The notes under the pieces were generated by a model that searched no databases, had not been told where the DNA came from, and worked only from the letters and a program-made list of their open reading frames with translations. A DNA stretch of 64,000 bases from Acetivibrio alkalicellulosi (GTDB taxonomy: Bacteria > Bacillota > Clostridia > Acetivibrionales > Acetivibrionaceae): assembly GCA_008125075.1 (NCBI GenBank), contig VLTH01000002.1, positions 1,234,533 through 1,298,532 on the forward strand. The letters run 5' to 3'. Position 1 is the stretch's first letter; the number at the start of each line of letters is the position of its first letter. This document shows, in pieces, positions 29,592 to 39,447 of this stretch. Made by a program: the position numbers and the translations under genes.

Positions 29592-29621
29592 GTATGAGGG
29601 TGTGTTTTTACACACCCCTCA
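29592..29621 (-). terminator. Terminator of the coiled-coil gene
   Basis: On the minus strand GAGGGGTGTG pairs with CACACCCTC around TAAAAA, directly after the stop at 29623, followed by an AT-rich stretch with AAAAAA. Confidence 0.65.
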
Positions 29622-29622
29622 C

Positions 29623-30081
29623 CTATAATATATTTTTTAATGGCATTCTTCTTATAGTCCTTATAGAAACTTCATGTTCTCCAAGAAGTTCATGTATTGA
29701 CTTATTATCTTCAATTATGTAGTCAAGCTTCATATTTGACTCTGTTCTAAACTCAGTCAAATTAGCTGTTTGTTCATAAACTACATCTAGTTTCTTTTCA
29801 ATTCTATTTTGACCTTGCTTCAATTCTGTTATTTCACTTTCAAGTCTTGTTTGTCCTGCTTCTAGTCTCATTTGTCCTTCTTTTAGGCTCATTTGCCCTT
29901 CTTTTAATCCTGATACTTCACCTTCAAGCCTTGCTTGACCTTCTTTTAACCCTGATACTTCACCTTCAAGTCTTGTTTGTCCTGCTTCTAGGCTCCTTTG
30001 TGCTTCTTTTAATTCTGTAATATCACTTTCAATTCTTGTTAGCTTTTGTATAATTATATTTTGAAATTCTTCATTGGTCAT
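29623..30081 (-). CDS. Coiled-coil repeat protein, 152 aa
   Basis: Almost wholly coiled coil. Central seven-residue units of the type xGQxRLE and SGLKEGQ repeat about eight times (EGEVSGLKEGQARL occurs twice almost unchanged, with the DNA repeating as well). A C-terminal part with MKLDYIIEDNKSIHELLGEH resembles a DUF-type tail seen in many clostridial coiled-coil proteins. GGAGGGG six bases before the ATG at 30081. No membrane segment. The near-identical DNA units could gain or lose heptads by slippage. Function unknown. Confidence 0.75.
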   Translation of the reverse strand: MTNEEFQNIIIQKLTRIESDITELKEAQRSLEAGQTRLEGEVSGLKEGQARLEGEVSGLKEGQMSLKEGQMRLEAGQTRLESEITELKQGQNRIEKKLDVVYEQTANLTEFRTESNMKLDYIIEDNKSIHELLGEHEVSIRTIRRMPLKNIL

Positions 30082-30277
30082 ACAATACCCCTCCATCTCC
30101 TATCTATCTATTATTTTATCAAACATAATTTTAAATTACTATAAAACTATAAAATTTTATATGAAAAATTTTTCTAAACAAACCTCTTATTGATCTCATT
30201 TTATTACTCACCCTTGTTTTTTAATATTATATTCTATAAAAATAGTTAATAGATGTTGTATTTCTTCTACTTATATA

Positions 30278-31249
30278 TTAACCTTCAAGTATTAATCTTG
30301 CAGCTATTAGTGTTGTATCTAAAATATTTCTGCAACTATGAATATTGGTATGATAACCTGAAGTTTTAGTTGTATATTGCCTGATAACAATTACCTCGGC
30401 TTTTTTGTCAGTTTGAAATTCTACAGTTATATTCTTTCTTTTAGGAATTTGAGATACAAATTTCCCTAAGCCATAACCCATTTTAGCAGGTATAACACAA
30501 TAAAAATACGGGTAACTTGCCCCCTGTACTAAGTTTATATTTGTCTGTGCCTGAATACCATAAAAACCTTCTGGCATATTATCGAAAGTTATAGTAAATC
30601 TAGTATCTGTAGGAACACTTTTTCCACCTTTGTCCCTTGCAAGCATTAGTCCTGGCTTAAAATTTTCTCCTTCTTTCTTTATTGTTTGAAAGAATGCTTC
30701 CATCTTACTTATAATGCCTACTTTTATTCGTAAATTATCCTGCTTTAGTATTCGTCTAATTCCATTAAACCACAGAGGTACAACAAGAATAATTGCATTT
30801 ATTATAAAAATTGAGCCTAATTCACCATAAGAGGCTAAAAAAGCAGTTATGAAAAATATTGTTACTAATGTAACAATAAACATAAGTACACCTGTTGCAT
30901 TACTTATATCAAGTATATCTTTATTCCATTTTGTTATTTTGTTATCTAACTCTTCAACTTGATGAATACGATCCATATCAACCTGGGTCCAGTTACTGTC
31001 AATATCAAAAGTTTTAAGCCTTACTCGACTATCATAACCTTGAACTAAGTTTAGCATAGTAGCACAAATTAGAAAAACAGCTCCTGGCCAGGGCATCAGC
31101 ATTAAAACCTGAACTATAAAACCTAAAGCTATAAGTGACAAATATATCATCATTCTATTAGAATAGGAAAGACCTTTTAATACATAAAACCTCACAACAT
31201 CTTGTTTTTCTGGAGGTGGAAATCCCGGTAAACGAATTCCATTATTCAT
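30278..31249 (-). CDS. Membrane protein, third gene of the ACHS-tail operon
   Basis: 323 residues, not recognised. Two hydrophobic hairpins (about 32-75, LIALGFIVQVLMLMPWPGAV; and 118-160, VLMFIVTLVTIFFITAFL) give four helices, followed by a soluble, beta-rich C-terminal half. Its ATG overlaps the TGA of the radical SAM gene by four bases, and the AAAGGAG site lies inside that gene, so it is translationally coupled to it. Conservation of the trio would make it a transporter or partner for the modified protein; the sequence does not show which. Confidence 0.75.
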   Translation of the reverse strand: MNNGIRLPGFPPPEKQDVVRFYVLKGLSYSNRMMIYLSLIALGFIVQVLMLMPWPGAVFLICATMLNLVQGYDSRVRLKTFDIDSNWTQVDMDRIHQVEELDNKITKWNKDILDISNATGVLMFIVTLVTIFFITAFLASYGELGSIFIINAIILVVPLWFNGIRRILKQDNLRIKVGIISKMEAFFQTIKKEGENFKPGLMLARDKGGKSVPTDTRFTITFDNMPEGFYGIQAQTNINLVQGASYPYFYCVIPAKMGYGLGKFVSQIPKRKNITVEFQTDKKAEVIVIRQYTTKTSGYHTNIHSCRNILDTTLIAARLILEG

Positions 31250-32577
31250 ACTATACTCCTTTCTTTTACTAGACCCATTGACTTCCATGCCAAATGGAGT
31301 TCTTCAAAACCATGCACATTAAAATAAAGTGGACAGGCTCCATGACAAGCTGCAAAATTTCTGCATTTTTTGCATTCTTCTGGTGCTGCTTCCTTTCCTC
31401 TTATCCACTCACATCTCTTGTTAAACCATATTGACTCAAAACCTTCTTCTAACATGTTACCCATAGGCTCGGGCCAACTTGAACAAGGAAGTATATTACC
31501 TTTTGGATCAATAGACAGTAATCCTTCACAGGCGCTGCATCCTCTATTTCCAAGCCCTTCTGCCAGTGGATTAAAAAGACATATTGGTGTCGGAGAGTAC
31601 CACATATACTCAACACCAATTTTTGAGGCCTCTGACTTAATATCTTTTACTATTTTACCTATTTCACTATAACTTACAGTTAATTCATCATCACCACCTC
31701 TTCCAGCAGGTATCACTAGATTAGATGAGAATCTTTCTGCACCAATACTCCTGCAAAAATCGGGGTATTTAAGTAAGCTATTTTTATTCATTTTACATAT
31801 AGTAATATGGGGATGAACAACTATCCCAGCATCTTTTAATGCCTTAAATCCTGCTATTGAAGCAGCATGGGAACCTACAACTCCAGTAATTTCATCATGC
31901 TCTTTTTCATAAGCTGATTCAATACTTACCTGTGCTGATGAAAGACCTGCCCTTGCAAGTTCTTTAGCCTTTTTTGGTGTAATTAAAGAACCATTAGTAA
32001 TAAGATTTACTCTCATTTTATTTGTTTTTGATGCATATTTTATAAGTTTAGGAAGGTCTTTATTTAGCATGGGCTCTCCTCCTGTAAATGAAACACTTGG
32101 AACCTCTGCTTCATATCTTATAATGTCTAAAACCTTTTTAAAACCTTCCATATCAAGATGCTGCTTAGCTTTATTTTGAGTACAACCTGCATAACAAAAT
32201 CTACACTTAATATTGCATGCATATGTGAGGGCAACTTCAGATAATACAGGAAGTTTAATATAACCAAGACTAAATTCAATCCTTTGTATTGCAGAAGTAG
32301 TATAATTTTCACATACTTCATTATTCCACATACGTGTAAAATCTACAAAAAACCGCTCTAACTGGTTTTCTGTTTCAGGATTTTCAGAGCGTGCATTAAT
32401 AAAGTCCTGAACCGAACCACCGTCTAAAATATGAGCAATAACTCTAGCTCCTGTAGTATTAAGCTTAAATGCCTCATTTGGCATACGAATAAGAACATTA
32501 TCACTAAGGCGCATATATACATATGGTTTTATTCTTTTTAAAAACTCATCAACCCAAGATAGTTTGTATTTTTTCAC
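31246..32577 (-). CDS. Radical SAM/SPASM enzyme paired with an ACHS-tail protein
   Basis: About 443 residues. The radical SAM cluster motif [12 protein letters not shown] (about residue 120) and [10 protein letters not shown] are clear. The C-terminal SPASM-type region holds many Cys ([28 protein letters not shown]) for auxiliary clusters. Resembles peptide-modifying maturases that act on Cys-rich repeats. The start is the GTG at 32577, overlapping the TGA of the Cys-tail gene (GTGA), with GGAGG in the last codons of that gene. A longer in-frame extension upstream only reads the ACHS repeats in another frame (Ser-Leu repeats) and is rejected. Substrate is inferred from the neighbour. Confidence 0.88.
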   Translation of the reverse strand: MKKYKLSWVDEFLKRIKPYVYMRLSDNVLIRMPNEAFKLNTTGARVIAHILDGGSVQDFINARSENPETENQLERFFVDFTRMWNNEVCENYTTSAIQRIEFSLGYIKLPVLSEVALTYACNIKCRFCYAGCTQNKAKQHLDMEGFKKVLDIIRYEAEVPSVSFTGGEPMLNKDLPKLIKYASKTNKMRVNLITNGSLITPKKAKELARAGLSSAQVSIESAYEKEHDEITGVVGSHAASIAGFKALKDAGIVVHPHITICKMNKNSLLKYPDFCRSIGAERFSSNLVIPAGRGGDDELTVSYSEIGKIVKDIKSEASKIGVEYMWYSPTPICLFNPLAEGLGNRGCSACEGLLSIDPKGNILPCSSWPEPMGNMLEEGFESIWFNKRCEWIRGKEAAPEECKKCRNFAACHGACPLYFNVHGFEELHLAWKSMGLVKERSIV

Positions 32578-34313
32578 CTTGCACCTCCACTTACACAAGC
32601 CGAGTGACAAGCTGAATGGCATGCTGAGTGACAGGCTGAATGGCATGCTGAGTGGCAAGCTGAGTGACAAGCTGAGTGACAAGCATCATGGCATGCAGAA
32701 TGACAGGCATATGCACCTGTATTAGAATCTAATATTGAATTAAAACTCACATTGTCAGGATTAGCTGGCATTGATGCCTCATACCTGTTAAAGTCATTTC
32801 TATATCTGCCATGATCTATTCTACTATGATAACCATACCAAAAAGGCCAGTAATTTAAATGCCCTTCATCTTCATAGTACTCTTCTTCTTCATTTTCTGA
32901 AGTTATGTTGTTTTCTTTTAGAGCCTTAGTTATTTTATCCTTATAAAACTTACGGGTTGCATTAACATCGCAATCCCATGTCTTTTTTTGCACATTATCA
33001 ACAAGTTTTTGTAAAATACCTTCTATTTCTTTTTCACTGAAAACACCATCTTCTGATGCATCATACATTAAGCGTTCATATTCGTTCAAATCAGATAAAG
33101 AATTATTGTGTTGTATACGCTCAACTATCAAGGGGTCTCTTGAAACCTCTTTTAAATAGCCCAATGCTACAAGCTTTGCTAAGATAGAAGAAAGTATGCT
33201 TTTATATGGCATTCCAATAAGAAGGGCTACCTCAATTGCATCTAATTCTGTAGCAATTGTTCCATCTTTTCTAAAAGATGCTATCTCAAGTTTTGGAGGT
33301 TCCCAATCAGATCTTGCCCACTGAATTTGATCTAAAGTAGCGTGAGCTTTTACCATTGAACGGTGCTTTTTCCCAACTGCCGCAAAGGTACCAAAAAACA
33401 ACATTCCCAAAGCGATTAAAAGACCTGCCCTTCCTGTTGATCTATCATTTCTATACCATCTATTATCATCTTCCCATGAATGATTATTATTTGAATCTTG
33501 GTAATTTTGATTCCAATCGTTATAATCATTTGAATCTTGGTAGTTTTGATTCCAATCGTTATAATCATTTGATTGAGATATCTGATTAAAAACATCTTCA
33601 TCAATATATTGCTGGATTCTAAAATGAAACTTCACTTCAGGATTGTCCTTGTGAAGTAAAACTTGTACCCATTCAAGTCCATCTAAATTATTAACTCTAT
33701 AGTCAATAAGATAATCTTCATTCATAAATTTTTCTGTAGCAAAATTATGATTAAGGAGAAATTCCTCTACTTCTTCCCTTGTAGCTGATTCTTCTTTAAA
33801 AATCAAAGGATAATTAACTTTAACAGTATAGTGTTCCATTGGCTCATCCCAACTTACAGGAGACCAATTAAACACCTTTAATCTTGTTCCGTCTTCTCGA
33901 ATAGTTGTATCTAAGTATTTAGCATCTGCCATATTTGCCACAAAGCGTAGTTTATATGTGAGATGCCTTCCACCTAACCTTTTTTCATTGGCATTTATTA
34001 TATCGTATTTACCACCACCAAGGTCAATTATATCAATACCATATGATGTGTTATCATCTGTTATAACCCATGCACTATCATAATCAAAGATAGGTCTAAC
34101 CCTGTCAAATCCCTCCATAGTAAATGCCAGCATTGTTTTACCAGGACGCAAATTATAACGAATGGTATAAGAAACAATAGCATTTCCATCAGGGAACAAA
34201 AATACTTCAGTTTCTACAAAACCAAGATTGGCAATCTGTGATGCATTAACATTAACTATAGGAATAAGAAAAACTATTAAAACCAAAAAACATATAAAGA
34301 CTTTTTTTCTCAT
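32574..34313 (-). CDS. DUF2207-like membrane protein with (ACHS)10 Cys tail
   Basis: 579 residues. Signal peptide (1-25), an extracellular DUF2207-like beta domain (about 26-245), a low-complexity Asn/Asp/Trp segment with a duplicated 13-residue unit ([13 protein letters not shown]), one membrane helix (about 295-315), a cytoplasmic region with a winged-helix-like part, and a tail of ten 4-residue units (ACHS, with one ACHD and a final ACVS) ending GGAR. The tail would lie on the cytoplasmic side, where the coupled radical SAM enzyme acts. A similar design of a membrane protein with a C-terminal Cys repeat next to a radical SAM protein is known from related families; I infer a modified (thioether-type) tail. 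AAAGGGGTG precedes the ATG. Confidence 0.85.
   Translation of the reverse strand: MRKKVFICFLVLIVFLIPIVNVNASQIANLGFVETEVFLFPDGNAIVSYTIRYNLRPGKTMLAFTMEGFDRVRPIFDYDSAWVITDDNTSYGIDIIDLGGGKYDIINANEKRLGGRHLTYKLRFVANMADAKYLDTTIREDGTRLKVFNWSPVSWDEPMEHYTVKVNYPLIFKEESATREEVEEFLLNHNFATEKFMNEDYLIDYRVNNLDGLEWVQVLLHKDNPEVKFHFRIQQYIDEDVFNQISQSNDYNDWNQNYQDSNDYNDWNQNYQDSNNNHSWEDDNRWYRNDRSTGRAGLLIALGMLFFGTFAAVGKKHRSMVKAHATLDQIQWARSDWEPPKLEIASFRKDGTIATELDAIEVALLIGMPYKSILSSILAKLVALGYLKEVSRDPLIVERIQHNNSLSDLNEYERLMYDASEDGVFSEKEIEGILQKLVDNVQKKTWDCDVNATRKFYKDKITKALKENNITSENEEEEYYEDEGHLNYWPFWYGYHSRIDHGRYRNDFNRYEASMPANPDNVSFNSILDSNTGAYACHSACHDACHSACHSACHSACHSACHSACHSACHSACVSGGAR
32589..32708 (-). repeat. Ten 12-bp units coding the ACHS tail
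   Basis: Imperfect tandem repeats of GC(T/A)TG(T/C)CA(C/T)TC(A/T). Codons for Ala, Cys and His alternate between synonyms, so the protein repeat is better kept than the DNA repeat, which is a sign of selection on the peptide. Confidence 0.9.
33483..33568 (-). repeat. 39-bp tandem duplication in the low-complexity segment
   Basis: The unit TTTGAATCTTGGTA then TTTTGATTCC and AATCGTTATAATCA occurs twice with one base difference and codes the duplicated 13-residue Asn/Asp/Trp unit of the ACHS-tail protein. Confidence 0.85.
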
Positions 34314-34507
34314 ACTACACCCCTTTTTTATATACCATAAATATACTGTATTGGCTTATGGATATTTCTTAAAGTGAATTTTTCTACTTCACTCTAAGTA
34401 TAAAATTATTTAAATTTAATGTCAATTTTTTATTTCATATAATCAAATAACCCTTTAAGGAACACCTAAAATATTACTTCCATTTCACAGAGACTTATTT
34501 AGCATCA

Positions 34508-34625
34508 ATAAAAAGCTTGGTGCATCGAGCCCTAATACTTTTTAAGTCTTTCACCACATTCTAAGACTTCTAATAACAAGTTTGGGCATCGAGCCTCGAT
34601 ACTTTTTAAATCTTTCACTTTACTC
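34508..34625 (+). repeat. Two tandem copies of the two-hairpin repeat (family A)
   Basis: First copy: AAAAGCTTGGTGCATCGAG then CCC...TTTTTAAGTCTTTCACC and CTAAGACTTCTAAT. The second, at 34574, begins AACAAGTTTGGGCATCGAG and has lost its last arm. They fill most of the 370-base gap between the ACHS operon and the cohesin gene. Confidence 0.8.
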
Positions 34626-34683
34626 ACACAATTCAAATAAGTCCTGTAGTGAAATAATAATGGAAGTTATATTTTCAGCATTT

Positions 34684-36732
34684 CTAAGGTTCTACGTTAA
34701 TTATGTATTTTTTATCAAAGTTGCGATTAATGTCTGAAAAAAAGTAAACTTCAGTTGTACCTGGACTTTTAGCCTCAAAAGTATATTCATTATAATCATA
34801 AAAATACATAATTGTTTCAATAATGTTTTCATCTTCCACTATAAGTCTATACTCCCACACAGGAGGAAAACGATAACAAGGAGTTTTGGTTACTAATTTA
34901 AATGTTTCAGATACACTTACAGTAATCTCATTATCTTTAAATAAAATTGGTTGAACATTAATAAGATAATTTATACTCTGACCACTAGTAGAATGTAATG
35001 TAATTATAGTTTGCCCAGGATTTTCTGCTTTAAAATAATATGTATTGTCACTTACTCCTTCTTCATAAGTATTTTTATCCAATAGACTAACAATAAATTC
35101 ATTCCTTATTTCCCATTCATAACTTTCATCTGCTAAATCATTTACCATAATATCTATATCAAAAATTTCAGACTGATAAGCATTAATTTTTAAATAAACA
35201 GGCTCAACATTGATTTTATATATTTTATCGGGATATTCATTGTTATTTGAAACAAATGTTATTTTAGTAGTACCAGGCTTCTCAGCTTTAAAAATATATC
35301 TTGTATCAGTTCTCATTAATCCCTTATAAAAGCTAGGCAAATTTTCTTGATTGCTAACAATACTTTCATCTTCTATAACACAAGTATAACGTTTACGAAC
35401 ACCAACACCAAACTCAGAAATATCTTCATGTTCCATGTTTACTATATCGAATAATTCAGATTCAAATGTATTAATTTGTATATATGGTTCTTGTCTATTA
35501 TGATTAAAAGGTAATTCTTTATCTATTTTCAATATATACCTTTTTAAAGCAACAAGGTCTTCCAAGTCAATTTTACCATCTGAATTTAAATCAGCTACAT
35601 CTAATAAATTTGATACAGGTATGTCATCTATTATTTCTAGAATATATCTTTTAAGAATTACATAATCAGTTGAATTTACCAATTTGTCATTGTTTAAATC
35701 ACCAACCATAAATTGAGTTATCCCACCGTTTGTTATTTCAAGTTTTATTCTTTCTGGTGCAATTTGTTCAACATTAAAATTTTTAAAGGTCACAGGTTCC
35801 ATATAGGATGGATTAACATATCGTATAGGCCTAAATTTTTTGTTTGTAGAGGCTTTTATTTTTGCAGTAATTATAGCAAATTTACCATCACTAAGTAATT
35901 GTTGATCACGTAGATGTTGATTTTTTTCACTATAATTAAAAATGATACCCTGACCATATAAAACAGGAAACTCTTCTATATCAAGCTCATAAGAAAAATC
36001 CACAAATTCAGAATCAGGTATTGCTTCACCAGGTGACACAGATATTATCTCTAAATCGCAGGAATCATAATTTAATGCAAATCTTAGTTTAGCCAAAGGT
36101 GGAACATTTGATATGCTAACAGGTATTTCTACAATATCTCCTGGGCAACCTATTACTTTTCCAATATTTAAGTGCAAAGAATTATCAATTCCATTTTTAA
36201 TGGTAATTTTACCAATGTTATTGCTACCTATATTAAATTCTCCACCATAGTTATCAGTTCTTATTCCTTTAAATATTGTTTGAATAACCCCTCCTAACCT
36301 GAAAAAACTAGATCCTTTCAAGGCAGTAGGCTTTATTCTTAAAGTAATCTTTGCAAACTCTCCATTTGATTTTATTAATTCATTACCTTCTGTCTTATCA
36401 TTAAATGAAAATATAATTACAGAATTTTCACTGACATACCAATTAAAGTTGTCTTCATTCTCCACTATTTCTCCATGTACTATATCTAATATTTCTAAGT
36501 CATACCCATCAAAAGCTACTTGAAAATAACACTCTGATAGACCCTGTGAAGGAACATTTGAAATTCGAAGGCTTACTGTTAAAATATCTCCCGTACTACC
36601 AGAAGCGTCTTCTATACTAATACTTATAGTATTGATTGGTGGTGGACTAAACGCCAACATACTACCACTAGAACTCAATAACACTGTAATTAGAATAAAA
36701 ATACAAACTAAGGTTTTTAGCATTTTCATCAT
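34684..36732 (-). CDS. Secreted protein: two cohesins, dockerin, three chagasin-like repeats
   Basis: About 682 residues. Signal peptide (1-28); cohesin-like domain 1 (about 34-180; SGSTGDILTVSLRISNVPSQ, then YDLEILDIVHGEI); cohesin-like domain 2 (about 190-340; GCPGDIVEIPVSISNVP, YDSCDLEIISVSPGE); type I dockerin (about 341-410; two calcium-loop repeats, GDLNNDKLVNSTDYVILKRY and ADLNSDGKIDLEDLVALKRY); then three ~95-residue repeats, each with a YxFKAExPGxT motif and ending INVEP or INVQP, similar to chagasin/I42 protease inhibitors. A small adaptor scaffoldin that may also protect the complex. GGGGG before the ATG at 36732. Domain limits are approximate. Confidence 0.85.
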   Translation of the reverse strand: MMKMLKTLVCIFILITVLLSSSGSMLAFSPPPINTISISIEDASGSTGDILTVSLRISNVPSQGLSECYFQVAFDGYDLEILDIVHGEIVENEDNFNWYVSENSVIIFSFNDKTEGNELIKSNGEFAKITLRIKPTALKGSSFFRLGGVIQTIFKGIRTDNYGGEFNIGSNNIGKITIKNGIDNSLHLNIGKVIGCPGDIVEIPVSISNVPPLAKLRFALNYDSCDLEIISVSPGEAIPDSEFVDFSYELDIEEFPVLYGQGIIFNYSEKNQHLRDQQLLSDGKFAIITAKIKASTNKKFRPIRYVNPSYMEPVTFKNFNVEQIAPERIKLEITNGGITQFMVGDLNNDKLVNSTDYVILKRYILEIIDDIPVSNLLDVADLNSDGKIDLEDLVALKRYILKIDKELPFNHNRQEPYIQINTFESELFDIVNMEHEDISEFGVGVRKRYTCVIEDESIVSNQENLPSFYKGLMRTDTRYIFKAEKPGTTKITFVSNNNEYPDKIYKINVEPVYLKINAYQSEIFDIDIMVNDLADESYEWEIRNEFIVSLLDKNTYEEGVSDNTYYFKAENPGQTIITLHSTSGQSINYLINVQPILFKDNEITVSVSETFKLVTKTPCYRFPPVWEYRLIVEDENIIETIMYFYDYNEYTFEAKSPGTTEVYFFSDINRNFDKKYIINVEP

Positions 36733-36933
36733 GTTTATCCCCCTTTTAGAAATTATACACAAAAACAAGTTAAACATTTGTTCATTTATTTGCAGTTAAT
36801 TAAAACTATAGAAAATTGAGATTAAAGTATATAGATATATAAATATGTTTTTAATATTATTTTGTGCGTATTCACATTTTATAATATTATATCATAATAT
36901 ATTAAATTATTCCAACGAACTTGTTTAGATGGT

Positions 36934-37005
36934 TTAGATGGGTGCATATTATTTAAGTGCAGAAAAACATGAAAAAAACATTGTGAAGCAAGTTTTAGAG
37001 CCTGT
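36934..37005 (+). repeat. Repeat family C arm
   Basis: GGGTGCATATTATTTAAGTG, CAGAAAAACATG, then AAGTTTTAGAGCCTGTTAAT. It matches the left arm of the larger element at 41782, with the right arm missing. Confidence 0.7.
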
Positions 37006-37021
37006 TAATGGGACAAGGAAA

Positions 37022-37058
37022 GGGACTTAAGTTTTATCACTATAAAACTTAAGTCCCC
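37022..37058 (-). terminator. Terminator-like hairpin after the GH8 gene
   Basis: GGGACTTAAGTTTTATA pairs with TATAAAACTTAAGTCCC around a short loop, 18 bases past the stop at 37076. On the minus strand TTTCCTT follows, a weak T tract. Confidence 0.7.
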
Positions 37059-37075
37059 TTTGTTATAAACATATA

Positions 37076-39001
37076 TTAGATAATCTCAAGTATAATTCTT
37101 CTTAAAAGTACATAGTCTAATGAATTAACTAGTCCATCTCCATTTATATCAGCAGCCTGAAGACTTCTTCCTGAAAGAATAGTAATCTCAAGAATATGTC
37201 TTCGCAAAGCAACATAATCTAATGAATTAACTGCTCCATCTCCATTTATATCACCTAATAATACAGGTGGTGTTTGTCCACCGGATGTGAATGTAAACCA
37301 GTCAATATTAACAGGTCCTGTAAACCTTAGTACAATATTATTTTTCCCTGTAACTTGACTAATAGTTGTAGATAATTCAGTATAATCATTCCATCCACCT
37401 GTTGAAGGAACTTGTAAAGTACCTAAAAGAGTTCCTGTAGCACTGTTCAATCTTACTTCAATATTGGTAGGAGTCTCAACATCAGATGCAACAAATGCAC
37501 TAAATCCAGTAGCACCATTTCCAAAGTCAATATTGTTAAATGTTAATGTATCACCATTTTCAATATATCCAATACCGCTGCCACCATTACCTATACCTAT
37601 TTGTTCTATAGTAGAAGAATTCACAGAATCATACTCTTCAGCTTGTATTTGTGTAAAAGCACTTCTAGAATCAGGATCGGAAGTTGGTGGTGGTGGTGTC
37701 GTTTGTGGTGGTGTTGTCGTTTGTGGTGGTGTTGTTGTTGGTGGTGTTGTTGGTTGTGGTGTACCACCTGGCTTCCATATTTTAAAATTGCCACTACAGT
37801 GTATCAAACTAAGCATATAAAGCAATCCATCATAATATCTCCATCTCCCAGATGGTATTTGAACATCCCATAATGCATCAACGAAATCCCAAGTCTTAGT
37901 TGTTGTTGAAGCTAAACCAGACACTGCGTTCATAGAAACTAAACCTGGTGAATGATCATCGCTAAGTTTTCTTCCATCTATGGTGTATTGATTTCCATAC
38001 TCACCAATTCCCTCATTATAAAAGAAAGATTGTATTCTGTCTGCAAAAGTATTTTGCCAAGGGTCTTTTGCCCACCATGCATAATCTAAAGCAATATTTG
38101 TAGCCACACGCCATGCATCAAATCTAAAATCTGCATGATCTCCTCCACCATAATAACTTGGTGTTCCATCAAAGTTTGCATAGTCAGGTGCTAATCCCGT
38201 TGTTGGGTGTGTTGTTTTCTTGAAAAATTCTCTACTCACATCTGCTGCTTCACTCCAGAATGAATTGTTCTTATCTGCCCAAAGAGCCCACAATTCATAA
38301 AAAGCTGGCATATGGTATGAAGGATCTGTAAATTCTGCCGCAGTTCCAATAGGACAAAATACAATTTGCTTATGATGTTTATTAAACATGTTTACACCTT
38401 GTCCATCATCCTCTTGATGAAGCATTGCATCTAAAATGGCTTGTGCTTCTGCTTTATAGTTAAAAATACCTGTTCTATCTCCCCAACGATTTGATGCAAA
38501 AAATAAGGACATTGCAATATAAACTTCACCGTCAGATGCAGGTGTACTATCCATTATGTTTCCCGCTGTACTGCATTGCCATGCAAAATAACCTTTAAAA
38601 TGACCGCTAGTGTGCTGCATATGTTCTTTAGCCCACTTCCATAGCATATCAAATTCTTTCTGTTTGTTCATTTGTACAGCAATCATCAATCCATATGACA
38701 TACCTTCACTTCTGACATCGTTATTTCCCGTATCTAAAATATAGGCTTTGTCAGAACCTACTGGGTAAAAAACTCTTTGTTCATCATCCCCATAAAACAA
38801 TTGCTCAAACGCTGCTTCAATTTTAGAATTGATTTCTGCCTGACTTTTACCTGATTCGGCAAAAAGGCTTCGGTATGTATTGGTTTGATATGCACCTACT
38901 GAAGGTGGCACAGGTGCTTGTCTTGCATAGACCAAACTAAGTGGCATAAATGCACCTACAAATAAACCAAAACACAGTAACACGCTTAATACTTTTTTCA
39001 T
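37076..39001 (-). CDS. Cellulosomal GH8 hydrolase with CBM6 and dockerin
   Basis: Secreted, about 641 residues: signal peptide (1-26), GH8 catalytic domain (about 30-415), Pro/Thr linker (416-445), CBM6 (about 455-575) and a type I dockerin (about 580-641, GDINGDGAVNSLDYVALRRH and ADINGDGLVNSLDYVLLRRI). In the GH8 domain VRSEGMSYG carries the acid Glu and ASDGEVYIAMSLFFASNRWG is the family signature. The domain is closer in pattern to GH8 xylan-acting enzymes (Rex type: FTDPSYHMPAFYEL, RRYYDGLLY) than to CelA; CBM6 also fits xylan. GTG at 39010 is too near its ribosome site, so I use the ATG at 39001. Confidence 0.92.
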   Translation of the reverse strand: MKKVLSVLLCFGLFVGAFMPLSLVYARQAPVPPSVGAYQTNTYRSLFAESGKSQAEINSKIEAAFEQLFYGDDEQRVFYPVGSDKAYILDTGNNDVRSEGMSYGLMIAVQMNKQKEFDMLWKWAKEHMQHTSGHFKGYFAWQCSTAGNIMDSTPASDGEVYIAMSLFFASNRWGDRTGIFNYKAEAQAILDAMLHQEDDGQGVNMFNKHHKQIVFCPIGTAAEFTDPSYHMPAFYELWALWADKNNSFWSEAADVSREFFKKTTHPTTGLAPDYANFDGTPSYYGGGDHADFRFDAWRVATNIALDYAWWAKDPWQNTFADRIQSFFYNEGIGEYGNQYTIDGRKLSDDHSPGLVSMNAVSGLASTTTKTWDFVDALWDVQIPSGRWRYYDGLLYMLSLIHCSGNFKIWKPGGTPQPTTPPTTTPPQTTTPPQTTPPPPTSDPDSRSAFTQIQAEEYDSVNSSTIEQIGIGNGGSGIGYIENGDTLTFNNIDFGNGATGFSAFVASDVETPTNIEVRLNSATGTLLGTLQVPSTGGWNDYTELSTTISQVTGKNNIVLRFTGPVNIDWFTFTSGGQTPPVLLGDINGDGAVNSLDYVALRRHILEITILSGRSLQAADINGDGLVNSLDYVLLRRIILEII

Positions 39002-39447
39002 AGTTTTCACTTCTCCCTAACATAATATATTTTTTATTTACTAAACCTACTTTCTCTCTCTATATAGATTTTAGCATTCAATTAACATTTACACTTACAA
39101 GCAGTAAATTTAAGAATACAAAACACAGTATTCAGAATATTAAATCTCACTACTTCTAAATACTAAATTTTCTCACAAGCTTATATATCTAATAAAAATT
39201 AATATTTTATAACTTATGATTATTCAGTTATCTTTTCTGGTATTTATTCAGATTAAAATCACATATTAGATAAGAAGACTACTGCTACACCAGAATCCAT
39301 CATGAAATTAATTCAGCAACTATAATAAACATTTCTCTTTTTTTAAGTTATTTCATTTTAAAAAAACTCTAAATTCCATTATTTATTTATAAGTTTATTA
39401 TAATTTATATTTTATTATTATGCAATAGTTAGCAAAGTATTTAATTT
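39002..39447. other. AT-rich gap upstream of the GH8 gene
   Basis: About 445 bases without a supportable gene; presumably the promoter region of the GH8 gene. No recognisable repeat or RNA motif seen. Confidence 0.5.

Noticed and set aside
32578..32682. N-terminal Ser-Leu-Pro repeat extension of the radical SAM protein
   Set aside because: It is the ACHS repeat of the neighbouring gene read in another frame; the proper GTG start with a ribosome site is at 32577.
37464..37873. Plus-strand Gly/Val- and Trp-rich frames
   Set aside because: Mirror of the Pro/Thr linker of the GH8 gene on the other strand.
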